Of a stretch of DNA of 64,000 nucleotides, positions 52,741 to 60,864 are shown in pieces. Source of the DNA: DYJK01 sp040755055 (GTDB lineage Bacteria > Bacteroidota > Ignavibacteria > Ignavibacteriales > Melioribacteraceae). The DNA lies in assembly GCA_040755055.1 (NCBI GenBank), contig JBFMBS010000011.1, forward strand, positions 49,964 to 113,963, given 5' to 3'. The notes beneath the pieces are model-generated. The model worked only from the letters and a program-made list of their open reading frames with translations, made no database searches and was not told the DNA's origin. Position numbers and translations under genes: made by a program. Position 1 is the stretch's first letter, and every line of letters starts with the position of its first letter.

Positions 52741-52885
52741 TTGACCTTCCTCACCAAACTACTGCCCTTTATCGTTGTTAATTGATACTGGTTTTTATCA
52801 AAAATTTTTATTGACAGTAACATTTTTGTAGTATCTCACGTCTTAAAGCAATACCAAAAACATATTTTCATGAAAGGGGGAAATT

Positions 52886-55327
52886 GTGAAGTTTCTCAAC
52901 TTACTTTTCTTAATCATTTTTGTAACCACAGCTTTTGCATATTCTTTTCCGAACGGAAATGATTCGAACAAGAAAGGAATCATTAAAGCGGTAATCATAG
53001 ATTCTAAAACCAACACCCCGGTCGAATACGCAAACGTAACATTACATAACTCAAATGATTCTTCGTTTGTAACCGGCACGGTCACCGGAAACAACGGCGA
53101 GCTTCTTATCGGAAATATTCCCGACGGCAGCTACTATGTAAAAATAAGTTACATCGGTTATCAAAAATTGTTCGTGCCGAATATTAACGTCACAAAAGAG
53201 AAAAAAGAAATTCAACTCGGCACTCTAAAACTTGCAGCACAAGATGTACAACTTGACGCGGTTAGTGTTGTTGGAGAAAGGGCTGCCGAAGAATTACGGC
53301 TCGATAAAAAAGTAATTAACGTTGCGCAAAACTTAAGCGCTGCCGGCGGAACGGCGCTTGATGTTCTGGAAAATCAACCGTCTATTCAAGTTGACCAGGA
53401 CGGAAATGTTTCTTTGCGAGGCAGTACAAATTTCACGATTCTTGTAAACGGCAGACCAAGCGTTTTGCAAGGCGGCGATGCCTTAAGACAAATCCCGGCT
53501 AGCATGATCGACAACATCGAAATAATTACAAACCCTTCGGCAAAATATGATGCCGAAGGCGCTGCCGGTATCATCAACATTGTAATGAAAAAACAAACCG
53601 AAGATAGCATGACCGGAATTGTGAATGCCGGTTTGGGTTCGCGCACAAAATACAACGGCGATTTTTCCGTCAATTATAAAAGCGGAGACTATGCCTTAAC
53701 CGGAAGCGCAGATTATAGAAGAAATACTTTTCATATCAATAATTTTGTCGATAGAACGGCGGTGCTGCCGGATAACACTTCTTTCTTAAATACAAATCTT
53801 GCCGGAAAAATGATGCGCGATAATTTCAACATAAAAGCCGGCGTTGATTACAACGTCGGCGATAATAGTTTGATCTCTCTTTCCGGATTGTACGGTGAAT
53901 TTATTCTTGAGAGAGACTTTCTTTTTAAATTTTCAGACACCGGAAGCAACAATGAAACAAATTATACATTGAGCAACGACGGCATGGACATTAATTCAAA
54001 ATTTTTCAACGCCGTCCTTTATTACAACAGCCAATTTACACCCAAGGTTGACGAACTTTCTTTCGAAGCAACTTATACAAATGTAGATTTGCCCAACGTT
54101 CAATCGACAAAAGAATATGATACCGATCCTTCGTTTGAACAGCTTTCTTCCGAACCGCTTTGGAAAGAACTTAAAAACGACAGCGAGAGAAACGAAGGCA
54201 GAATTAAAATAAATTATTCATACACATTCGGTCCGAAATCAAAATTGGAAACCGGTGTGCAGACAAATTTATTCTACAAAAATTTTGATATTGTTAATCA
54301 ATACTACGATTGGGATACGCAGCAATGGATTATCAATCCTGATTACACAAACAAATTTGATTTCCGCAACAATGTTTACTCTGCGTTTGCAACGTACACA
54401 AACGAGCTTGCCGGATTTGATTACCAGCTCGGTTTGCGCGCTGAACAAACGGATCGTATGCTCGATCAAAAAACTTTATCGCAAGATTTTAAGTACAACG
54501 AAACCCATCTGTTTCCCTCTTTGAGTGTTTCGACAAAAATGACCGAAGAGCAGCAAATTCAGTTCAGCTACAGCAGAAGAATCAACAGACCCAATGAATT
54601 TTCCTTGAACCCGTTCCCGGTGTTTTCGACGTCGTACGTCACGTTTATCGGTAATCCGAATTTGCTTCCCGAACTCACACACTCGCTCGAACTCAATTAT
54701 CAATATTTCCTGAAAGGATTATTTTTCTCGGTACAGACTTACTATAGAAAAACAGATAACTCGATTACACAAACGCACACATTGCTCGAAGACGGTTCGA
54801 TAAAACTTTCTTCCGATAACGTTGCAAAGAACGAAACATTCGGTGCCGAAATTTCTTCGAGCATTACTTTGATTCCGTGGCTTAAACTCGATCCCTCGGT
54901 TAATTTATTTCAGAACAACATGAGCGGACTGTACGAAGGAGAGCAAACCGAGAGAGAACTTTTCACATGGTCTTCTCGCTTGAATGCTACGGTGACTCTA
55001 ACGCCTTCGACACGTTTCCAAACTATGATTAACTACATCGGCAAGCAGCAAACCTTGCAGCAAGTTACCGATCCGATAATTAATCTTACATTTTCGGTGA
55101 GACAAGAATTGTTTAACAAACAATTGATTGCGACGGTCTCTGCACAAAATTTATTTGATGCCGGCAGATTCAACTTCAACAGCAGCGGAAGCAATTTCAA
55201 TATGAGCGGAAGATTTCGCCCGGAAGCGCCGATGTTCCGTTTAACATTGAGTTACAATTTCAACAATTACAAAAATACATCGCGCCCAACGGAACGTGTT
55301 GATATTAACGACGGCGGCGGCATGTAA
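52886..55327 (+). CDS. Outer-membrane TonB-type receptor
   Basis: This 813-residue outer-membrane protein has a signal peptide ('LNLLFLIIFVTTAFAYS'), a CarboxypepD-regulatory-like / Ig-like domain at about 30-115 ('IIDSKTNTPVEYANVTLHNSND', 'GSYYVKISYIGYQKL'), a plug domain at about 125-235 ('ALDVLENQPSIQVDQDGNVSLRGSTN', 'SAKYDAEGAAGIINIVMKK') and a large C-terminal barrel ending in 'FRLTLSYNFNNY'. This matches the 'outer membrane beta-barrel family' type of TonB-dependent transporter. There is no SusD-like partner next to it, so I infer metal, cofactor or peptide uptake rather than glycan. The start is a GTG after GAAAGGGGG. A strong terminator follows. Confidence 0.9.
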   Translation: MKFLNLLFLIIFVTTAFAYSFPNGNDSNKKGIIKAVIIDSKTNTPVEYANVTLHNSNDSSFVTGTVTGNNGELLIGNIPDGSYYVKISYIGYQKLFVPNINVTKEKKEIQLGTLKLAAQDVQLDAVSVVGERAAEELRLDKKVINVAQNLSAAGGTALDVLENQPSIQVDQDGNVSLRGSTNFTILVNGRPSVLQGGDALRQIPASMIDNIEIITNPSAKYDAEGAAGIINIVMKKQTEDSMTGIVNAGLGSRTKYNGDFSVNYKSGDYALTGSADYRRNTFHINNFVDRTAVLPDNTSFLNTNLAGKMMRDNFNIKAGVDYNVGDNSLISLSGLYGEFILERDFLFKFSDTGSNNETNYTLSNDGMDINSKFFNAVLYYNSQFTPKVDELSFEATYTNVDLPNVQSTKEYDTDPSFEQLSSEPLWKELKNDSERNEGRIKINYSYTFGPKSKLETGVQTNLFYKNFDIVNQYYDWDTQQWIINPDYTNKFDFRNNVYSAFATYTNELAGFDYQLGLRAEQTDRMLDQKTLSQDFKYNETHLFPSLSVSTKMTEEQQIQFSYSRRINRPNEFSLNPFPVFSTSYVTFIGNPNLLPELTHSLELNYQYFLKGLFFSVQTYYRKTDNSITQTHTLLEDGSIKLSSDNVAKNETFGAEISSSITLIPWLKLDPSVNLFQNNMSGLYEGEQTERELFTWSSRLNATVTLTPSTRFQTMINYIGKQQTLQQVTDPIINLTFSVRQELFNKQLIATVSAQNLFDAGRFNFNSSGSNFNMSGRFRPEAPMFRLTLSYNFNNYKNTSRPTERVDINDGGGM

Positions 55328-55346
55328 AATATTTCCCTTAACGAAA

Positions 55347-55372
55347 AAAAGGACGGTTTGTGCCGTCCTTTT
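55347..55372 (+). terminator. Rho-independent terminator after the TonB-type receptor
   Basis: AAAAGGACGG (55347-55356), a 6-nt loop and CCGTCCTTTT (55363-55372) form a perfect 10-bp stem followed by TTTTAGTTTTT, 20 bp past the stop codon of the receptor gene. Confidence 0.93.
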
Positions 55373-55448
55373 AGTTTTTAAATTTAGCCATTTAAAAAAC
55401 TCCTTTATAATTTTGAACCTATTGTTCACCATTAATGATTAAATAAAT

Positions 55449-56606
55449 ATGAAACTCTCTCAAGCAATAATTTTTTTCGGAATTGTATTCACTATTTACG
55501 GGTTAATAAATTTTTACATCTTTCGCAGAGCAGTAACTGTTATTCCTGAAAATTTTAAAAGCTCTTTCCTTATTGTTTTCGTTTTTGCCGTCATTGCTTA
55601 CCCGGCCGGAAGATTTTTAGAAAACTATTGGGTTTGGTATGTAAGTGATTTTTTTGTCTGGATTGGCGCATTCTGGATCGCAATAATGATTCATGTTTTT
55701 CTGCTGCTGATTATTGTCGATCTGTTCCGCCTCGTCAACTATTTCATGCCTTTCTTCCCTTCCGTTATGAATCAAAATTTGGAGATGACAAGAAAAATTA
55801 CAGCTTTAATAATTTCGAGCATTGTGCTTATGGCTGTGGTTGGGGGTTTTATTAACACAAAACTTATCGCAATAAAAAAGTACAATCTTACAATTAATAA
55901 AAAAGCCGGTTCGCTAAAATCATTGAACATTGTTTTGGTCTCCGATCTGCATCTTGGAACAATCAACGGAAAAATGTTTGCATATAAAATTGTTGATAAG
56001 ATAAATAAACTTCATCCGGATATTGTACTGTTTGCCGGCGATATTATCGATGAAGACATTAAACCGGTTCTCCGTGATAATGTCGGCGATGCACTCTATG
56101 AATTGAAAGCAAAGTACGGCATCTACGGAATCACCGGCAATCATGAATACATCGGCGGTGTGAATGACGCTGTTAATTATGTAACTGCTCATAATATTAA
56201 AATGGTCAGAGACTCGGCAATAAAAATTGATGATTCTTTTTACTTGGTTGGCAGAGAAGACCGGGACAGCAGACGCTTTGCAGATTACAAACGCAAAGAT
56301 TTGAAAACTCTTTTAGTGGGAGTTGATAAGTCCCTTCCAATAATTTTGATGGACCATCAGCCATTTAGATTAGAAGAGGCAGAGCAAAACGGAATTGATT
56401 TGCAGCTCTCCGGTCATACCCATAACGGGCAAATTTGGCCGTTCAATTATTTAATAGATAAAATTTACGAGCTTAGCTGGGGTTACAAAGTAAAAGGAAA
56501 TACTCATTATTATGTTTCGTGCGGTGTTGGCGGCTGGGGTCCGCCAATCCGTACCGGCAGCAGACCGGAGATTATAAATATAAGATTAAACTTTAGTTCT
56601 GAATGA
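55449..56606 (+). CDS. Membrane metallophosphoesterase
   Basis: This 385-residue protein has four transmembrane segments in residues 1-140 and a calcineurin-like phosphoesterase domain at about 158-380: 'IVLVSDLHLGT' (Asp166, His168), 'LFAGDIIDED', 'ITGNHEYIGG' and 'LSGHTHNGQIWPFN'. It is of the YkuE/YaeI type, which acts on membrane-linked phosphate esters such as UDP-diacylglucosamine or related substrates; the actual one is not known here. It stands alone, convergent with the T9SS run. Confidence 0.92.
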   Translation: MKLSQAIIFFGIVFTIYGLINFYIFRRAVTVIPENFKSSFLIVFVFAVIAYPAGRFLENYWVWYVSDFFVWIGAFWIAIMIHVFLLLIIVDLFRLVNYFMPFFPSVMNQNLEMTRKITALIISSIVLMAVVGGFINTKLIAIKKYNLTINKKAGSLKSLNIVLVSDLHLGTINGKMFAYKIVDKINKLHPDIVLFAGDIIDEDIKPVLRDNVGDALYELKAKYGIYGITGNHEYIGGVNDAVNYVTAHNIKMVRDSAIKIDDSFYLVGREDRDSRRFADYKRKDLKTLLVGVDKSLPIILMDHQPFRLEEAEQNGIDLQLSGHTHNGQIWPFNYLIDKIYELSWGYKVKGNTHYYVSCGVGGWGPPIRTGSRPEIINIRLNFSSE

Positions 56607-56621
56607 AATAACTGTTGTAGT

Positions 56622-58715
56622 TCATTTCAAAATTACCATCTTCTTGGTTTCCGAGTAGTCATCAGAGGTTAATGGATTCGCTCCGCTCACCACTAGTCTG
56701 TAAAAATATACTCCGCTTGATAGGGCGAATCGCTGATTCGCCCGCATATCAAATTTAACTCTGTACTTCCCCGGCAATTGTTCTTCATTCACTAGTGTTG
56801 CAATTTCTCTTCCCAACACATCATAAACTTTCAAAGTCACATAGCTTGAAGCTTGCAGCTTGTAGCTGATAGTTGTACTCGGGTTAAACGGATTAGGATA
56901 GTTTTGGTATAAAATAAAGTTGCTTGGCAATTCTTTTTCTTCTTCTACAAATGTTACTCCGCCGTTGGTTGTTTTAAGGATTGTTCCATTATCACCAACC
57001 ACCCAGCCGGTGTTGTTGTCAACAAAAAATATTTTATAAAGATCATTTGTAGTTTGGGTCTTTTGCTTTTTCCATTCGCCGCCGCCATTAGTGGTCATTA
57101 GCATCGTTCCATACGATCCGGTTGCCCATCCTTGTTGAGAATTTTTAAAATATATTGAATTAAGTACAGAAGTTACTCCGGTTATTTGCGTCTCCCATTT
57201 TTCTCCGCCATTTGAAGTGTGTAATATCATACCGCTATCCCCACATATCCAGCCGTTGTTTTCGTCTGAAAAATAAACTGACCTAAGTATTTTTTGTGTT
57301 CCGCTTACTTGACTAATCCAGGTATCGCCGCCGTCCACAGATTTCACTATGTCACCAATAGTGCCAACAGACCATCCGGTTTGTTTATTAACAAAAAATA
57401 TTGATATCTGGTACATCTTCACTTTGACAGTATCCTTAGTCCAACTGAGACCGTCATCAGTTGATCTATATATTTTATCTCCACCGGCAATCCATATACA
57501 ATCGTCAACACAAGAAGCAGAGCGGAAATATGTGTCGTTTTTAGAATAAAGTGTATCCCACGTAGTTCCGCTGTCGTTAGTTTTCAAAACATAATCACTC
57601 TCTATTATGTAACCATTTTTTACATCCTTAAAACACATATCCCACACGTAAATCTTATCTAATATCTTAGTCCAAGTCGAGCCACCATCCGTAGTTTTTA
57701 AAACACCCCTGTTATTAAAACCTCCTACAAAACCCAGATCTTTATTTACAAAACGTATAACGCTAAATTGAGAATAATTAATATTCGGCAGATATGTCCA
57801 TGTAACCCCGCCATCTAAAGTTTTTGACATTCCCCCGTTATTCCCCACTCCCCAACCGTTCGTCTCATTTACAAAAGAAACTGAATAAAAATTACCGCTA
57901 TTATTTGCAGCCGTCCAACTTACTCCTCCGTCGCTCGTTGCCTTTCCCCTATCTCCAAAAACATAACCGGTTTCTCTATTTTTAAACCATACGGAATTAA
58001 AATTATCCAGAGTAGTGCCGGCAAACTGTGATGCCCACGTTACACCACAATCTGTTGTGTTAAAAATTACCCCCGGATAACCCACAACCCACCCGGTGCT
58101 ATCGTTTAAGAAATATATTGATTTCAGTTCTATATCTAATCCTATCGTAATCCCTTTCCAATTTTCTCCTCCATCGGTTGTCTTTGTTATGGTTCCTCCT
58201 TTGCCTATTGCAAAACCAACATCCTCATTTATAAAATGGATTTCTGTTAATGTATTTACAGTTTTGCTGTTCTTTTTCTCCCAGCTTATTCCACCATCGG
58301 TCGTTTTAAGTATGTGCCCAAAATACCCGGCTATAAATCCCGTTGTCTCATTTATAAAATTAATCGAGTAGTATGCCGTTGCTATGCTGGCGTTAAGTGT
58401 CTGCCAGGTTTCTCCACTGTTAATGGTTTTGAAGATCGTGCCTTGGCCGCCAACTATATAACCTACATCTTTATTTACAAAATGTATTGATTGAAAATCT
58501 ATATCCGTACCCATATTTATTTGATCCCACATAGCGCCACCATCTGTTGTTTTAAGTACCGTTCCCAAATCACCTACTGCAATGACTGTGTTTGAATCAA
58601 GCATATGAACATCATTTAAATCATTCCCTTGCGGAAGTGGATGTTGCCAGTACCATTGAGCAGACAGATTCAACGATAATAAGAGTAATATTATGAACAG
58701 TAATTTTGTTTTCAT
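56622..58715 (-). CDS. YCF48-type propeller protein with T9SS sorting domain (third gene of the run)
   Basis: This 697-residue secreted protein has a signal peptide ('LFIILLLLSLNLSAQ') and about 13 YCF48/BNR-like blades of roughly 45 residues ('GYIVGGQGTIFKTINSGETWQ', 'GFAIGKGGTITKTTDGGENWKG'). A T9SS type A sorting domain begins 'YPNPFNPSTTI'. Near its end the loop before 'SSGVYFYRL' holds 'DMRANQRFA', encoded by a 21-bp hairpin repeat (56723-56743), so repeat DNA has entered the coding frame without breaking it. The ATG of this gene directly abuts the upstream gene's stop (0 bp gap). It is a probable surface scaffold or adhesin-type protein. Confidence 0.92.
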   Translation of the reverse strand: MKTKLLFIILLLLSLNLSAQWYWQHPLPQGNDLNDVHMLDSNTVIAVGDLGTVLKTTDGGAMWDQINMGTDIDFQSIHFVNKDVGYIVGGQGTIFKTINSGETWQTLNASIATAYYSINFINETTGFIAGYFGHILKTTDGGISWEKKNSKTVNTLTEIHFINEDVGFAIGKGGTITKTTDGGENWKGITIGLDIELKSIYFLNDSTGWVVGYPGVIFNTTDCGVTWASQFAGTTLDNFNSVWFKNRETGYVFGDRGKATSDGGVSWTAANNSGNFYSVSFVNETNGWGVGNNGGMSKTLDGGVTWTYLPNINYSQFSVIRFVNKDLGFVGGFNNRGVLKTTDGGSTWTKILDKIYVWDMCFKDVKNGYIIESDYVLKTNDSGTTWDTLYSKNDTYFRSASCVDDCIWIAGGDKIYRSTDDGLSWTKDTVKVKMYQISIFFVNKQTGWSVGTIGDIVKSVDGGDTWISQVSGTQKILRSVYFSDENNGWICGDSGMILHTSNGGEKWETQITGVTSVLNSIYFKNSQQGWATGSYGTMLMTTNGGGEWKKQKTQTTNDLYKIFFVDNNTGWVVGDNGTILKTTNGGVTFVEEEKELPSNFILYQNYPNPFNPSTTISYKLQASSYVTLKVYDVLGREIATLVNEEQLPGKYRVKFDMRANQRFALSSGVYFYRLVVSGANPLTSDDYSETKKMVILK
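56723..56743. repeat. GGGCGAATC hairpin inside a T9SS sorting domain
   Basis: GGGCGAATC-GCT-GATTCGCCC is a perfect 9-bp-arm palindrome that lies in frame in the C-terminal sorting domain of the 56622-58715 gene. It occupies the same loop as the different palindromes in the 60865-63786 gene. Confidence 0.75.
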
Positions 58716-60851
58716 TTACTTTAAAAGGATCATCTTCTTAGTTTCTAGATGTCTTGAATTTAATAAAGAGTCCATTACCCGTAATGTATAAAAATAAACA
58801 CCGCTTGATAGCTGCAAATTATTTGTGGAAAATTCTACAGAATACTTGCCTGGTGGTTGATATTCGTTCACAAGTGTTGTTATCTCTCTACCCAAGAGAT
58901 CATAAACTTTTAACGTCACAACCCCTCCCATATCCCTCCCCTTACTAAGGGGTGGGGCAAGGGGTGGGGTCGGGATTGTATATTCTATTGTTGTGCTCGG
59001 GTTAAACGGATTCGGGTAGTTTTGATACAATACAAAATTTATAGGTAGTTGATCATGTTCTTCTTCTACAAATGTTATTCCGCCATTGGTTGTTTTTAGA
59101 ATCGTTGTATGATGACCGGCTACCCAACCAATATTTTCATCAAGAAAAAATAATGTGTGCAACGATTCTTCTGTTGGTGCATACTGGCGAGACCAATTAA
59201 GACCGCCGTTTGTAGTGCTTAATATTATACCATTATAGCCTACCGCCCACCCCTTATTTTCATTTACAAAAAGAATTGATTGAAGAAAAACCAGCTCCTC
59301 TTTATGTTGTATATTCCAAGTCTCGCCGCCATCCGATGTAAAAAGAATTGTCCCTCCATAGCCGCAAATCCAACCTTTACTTTTATTAATAAAAAACCCA
59401 CTTTGTAATTCTTCCGTAGTTCCGCTTATTAGCTCCTTCCACGATCTGCCGCCATCTGTTGATTTAATAATCTTACCATTACTACCGTAAGCCCATCCGG
59501 TATCATCGTCAAAAAAGAATAAAGAATATAGCTTCCCCCTAATATTCATTATAATTTCTTCCCACGTTATCCCCCCATCTGTAGACTTTGCTAATACATT
59601 ACTCCCGGTTATTTGGCCTCCAACGATCCATATAGTTTTATCTATAAAACATGCATCATAAAATAATTTAACGGATGTAAAAACATTTTCCCATGTATTT
59701 CCATCATCAGTTGTTTTATATAAATCATTATATGCAAATACATAACCAATTCTTTCATCAGCAAAATGCAATGTTTTACCAACATAAGCGGGAATATTTA
59801 TTTTGGCCCATGTATATCCGCCGTTGGTGGTTCTGTATATATATTTATTATCACTACAAGCCCATCCATTTTTTTCATTTAAAAAATAAATGTCATAAAA
59901 AAAATTTTGTTCTAAACCAACCACACCATACCACCTCTTGCCCTCATCATAGGTTCTTTTAATTATGCCGCTTTCTCTAACTCCCCATCCGCTTCTGCCT
60001 ATAAAATCCACCGCATTAAATCTATTTCCCGACCAACTAATTTCTTTCCATGTCCGGCCCCCATCTTCTGTTAACAAATCACTATTACTAAAAACAAATC
60101 CCTTATCCTTATTAAAAAACCAACAACTTTTAAAGTTCTCGTATTCGTATCCTAATCCTCCTAATTGAATTTCCCAGTTATTTCCCTTGTCGGTTGTTTT
60201 AAACAAAACGTTTTTGCCCATCAACCAGTAAGTGCTGTCATCCAAAGCAAAAAAATATTTTAAAGTGTGCAATTCCCCTATTGTATAACCCTTCCAGCTA
60301 TTTCCCCGGTCGGTTGTTTTAATTATGGCTCCCCCTTCACCAACTGCAAAACCCAGTGAATCATTAACAAATATTATATGATATAAGGTATTGATCGTTT
60401 TACTATTTTGTTTTTCCCAAGTATTTCCTCCGTCAGTTGTTCTCATAAGCTGTCCATAATGACCACAAACCCAGCCGGTGCTCTCATCTTTAAAGTAAAA
60501 TGAATATATTTTCGCACTGGTGTTAATGCTCTTTTCAAGCCAGGTATCACCGCCATCGTTTGTTTTTAAAAGCAATCCCTGGGATCCCAAAACAAACCCA
60601 ATTAGTCTATTCACAAATTGAACTTTGCTTAGTTCCATGTTGGTACCGGAATTTCGAGTGTGCCAAGTTTCGCCCGAATCTGTTGTTTTCATTATGGCGC
60701 CGCTTTTGCCAACTGCAATTACCGTATTTGTGTCTATCGCTTCTACATCTAGCAAATCACTTTTTTGTGGTAATGGATTTTGCCAGTACCATTGAGAATA
60801 AAGATTTGTAGTCAAAATGAAGGCGCTGATAACTAACAGCTTCTTAAGCAT
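58716..60851 (-). CDS. YCF48-type propeller protein with T9SS sorting domain (second gene of the run)
   Basis: This 711-residue paralogue of the adjacent protein has a signal peptide ('LLVISAFILTTNLYSQ'), about 13 YCF48/BNR-like blades ('GFVLGSQGLLLKTNDGGDTWL', 'GWAVGYNGIILSTTNGGLNWS') and a T9SS type A sorting domain. Between 'TIEYTI' and 'VTLKVYDLLGRE' it carries an inserted Pro-rich stretch ('PTPPLAPPLSKGRDMGG') encoded by a G/C-rich palindromic repeat (58921-58970). Both neighbours are on the same strand at 0 and 13 bp, so the three T9SS genes form one operon. Ligand or partner unknown. Confidence 0.92.
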   Translation of the reverse strand: MLKKLLVISAFILTTNLYSQWYWQNPLPQKSDLLDVEAIDTNTVIAVGKSGAIMKTTDSGETWHTRNSGTNMELSKVQFVNRLIGFVLGSQGLLLKTNDGGDTWLEKSINTSAKIYSFYFKDESTGWVCGHYGQLMRTTDGGNTWEKQNSKTINTLYHIIFVNDSLGFAVGEGGAIIKTTDRGNSWKGYTIGELHTLKYFFALDDSTYWLMGKNVLFKTTDKGNNWEIQLGGLGYEYENFKSCWFFNKDKGFVFSNSDLLTEDGGRTWKEISWSGNRFNAVDFIGRSGWGVRESGIIKRTYDEGKRWYGVVGLEQNFFYDIYFLNEKNGWACSDNKYIYRTTNGGYTWAKINIPAYVGKTLHFADERIGYVFAYNDLYKTTDDGNTWENVFTSVKLFYDACFIDKTIWIVGGQITGSNVLAKSTDGGITWEEIIMNIRGKLYSLFFFDDDTGWAYGSNGKIIKSTDGGRSWKELISGTTEELQSGFFINKSKGWICGYGGTILFTSDGGETWNIQHKEELVFLQSILFVNENKGWAVGYNGIILSTTNGGLNWSRQYAPTEESLHTLFFLDENIGWVAGHHTTILKTTNGGITFVEEEHDQLPINFVLYQNYPNPFNPSTTIEYTIPTPPLAPPLSKGRDMGGVVTLKVYDLLGREITTLVNEYQPPGKYSVEFSTNNLQLSSGVYFYTLRVMDSLLNSRHLETKKMILLK
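58921..58970. repeat. G/C-rich palindromic repeat in the second T9SS gene
   Basis: A CCCCTTA-C-TAAGGGG palindrome (58938-58952) sits inside a longer G/C-rich block that encodes PTPPLAPPLSKGRDMGG in the sorting domain. The same block recurs at 61091-61128, but this copy has an extra 12 bases (CAAGGGGTGGGG), coding for APPL, which look like a local tandem duplication. Confidence 0.8.
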
Positions 60852-60864
60852 AATTTTACCTGGA

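Noticed and set aside
52812..52840. TTGACA upstream of the TonB-type receptor as a sigma-70 promoter
   Set aside because: No TATAAT-like box occurs at 16-18 bp, and this lineage does not rely on the standard -35/-10 pattern.
52886..55327. SusC-type glycan importer of a polysaccharide utilisation locus
   Set aside because: No SusD-like gene is next to it and the nearest glycan enzyme is over 3 kb away with unrelated genes between; a generic TonB-type receptor call is safer.
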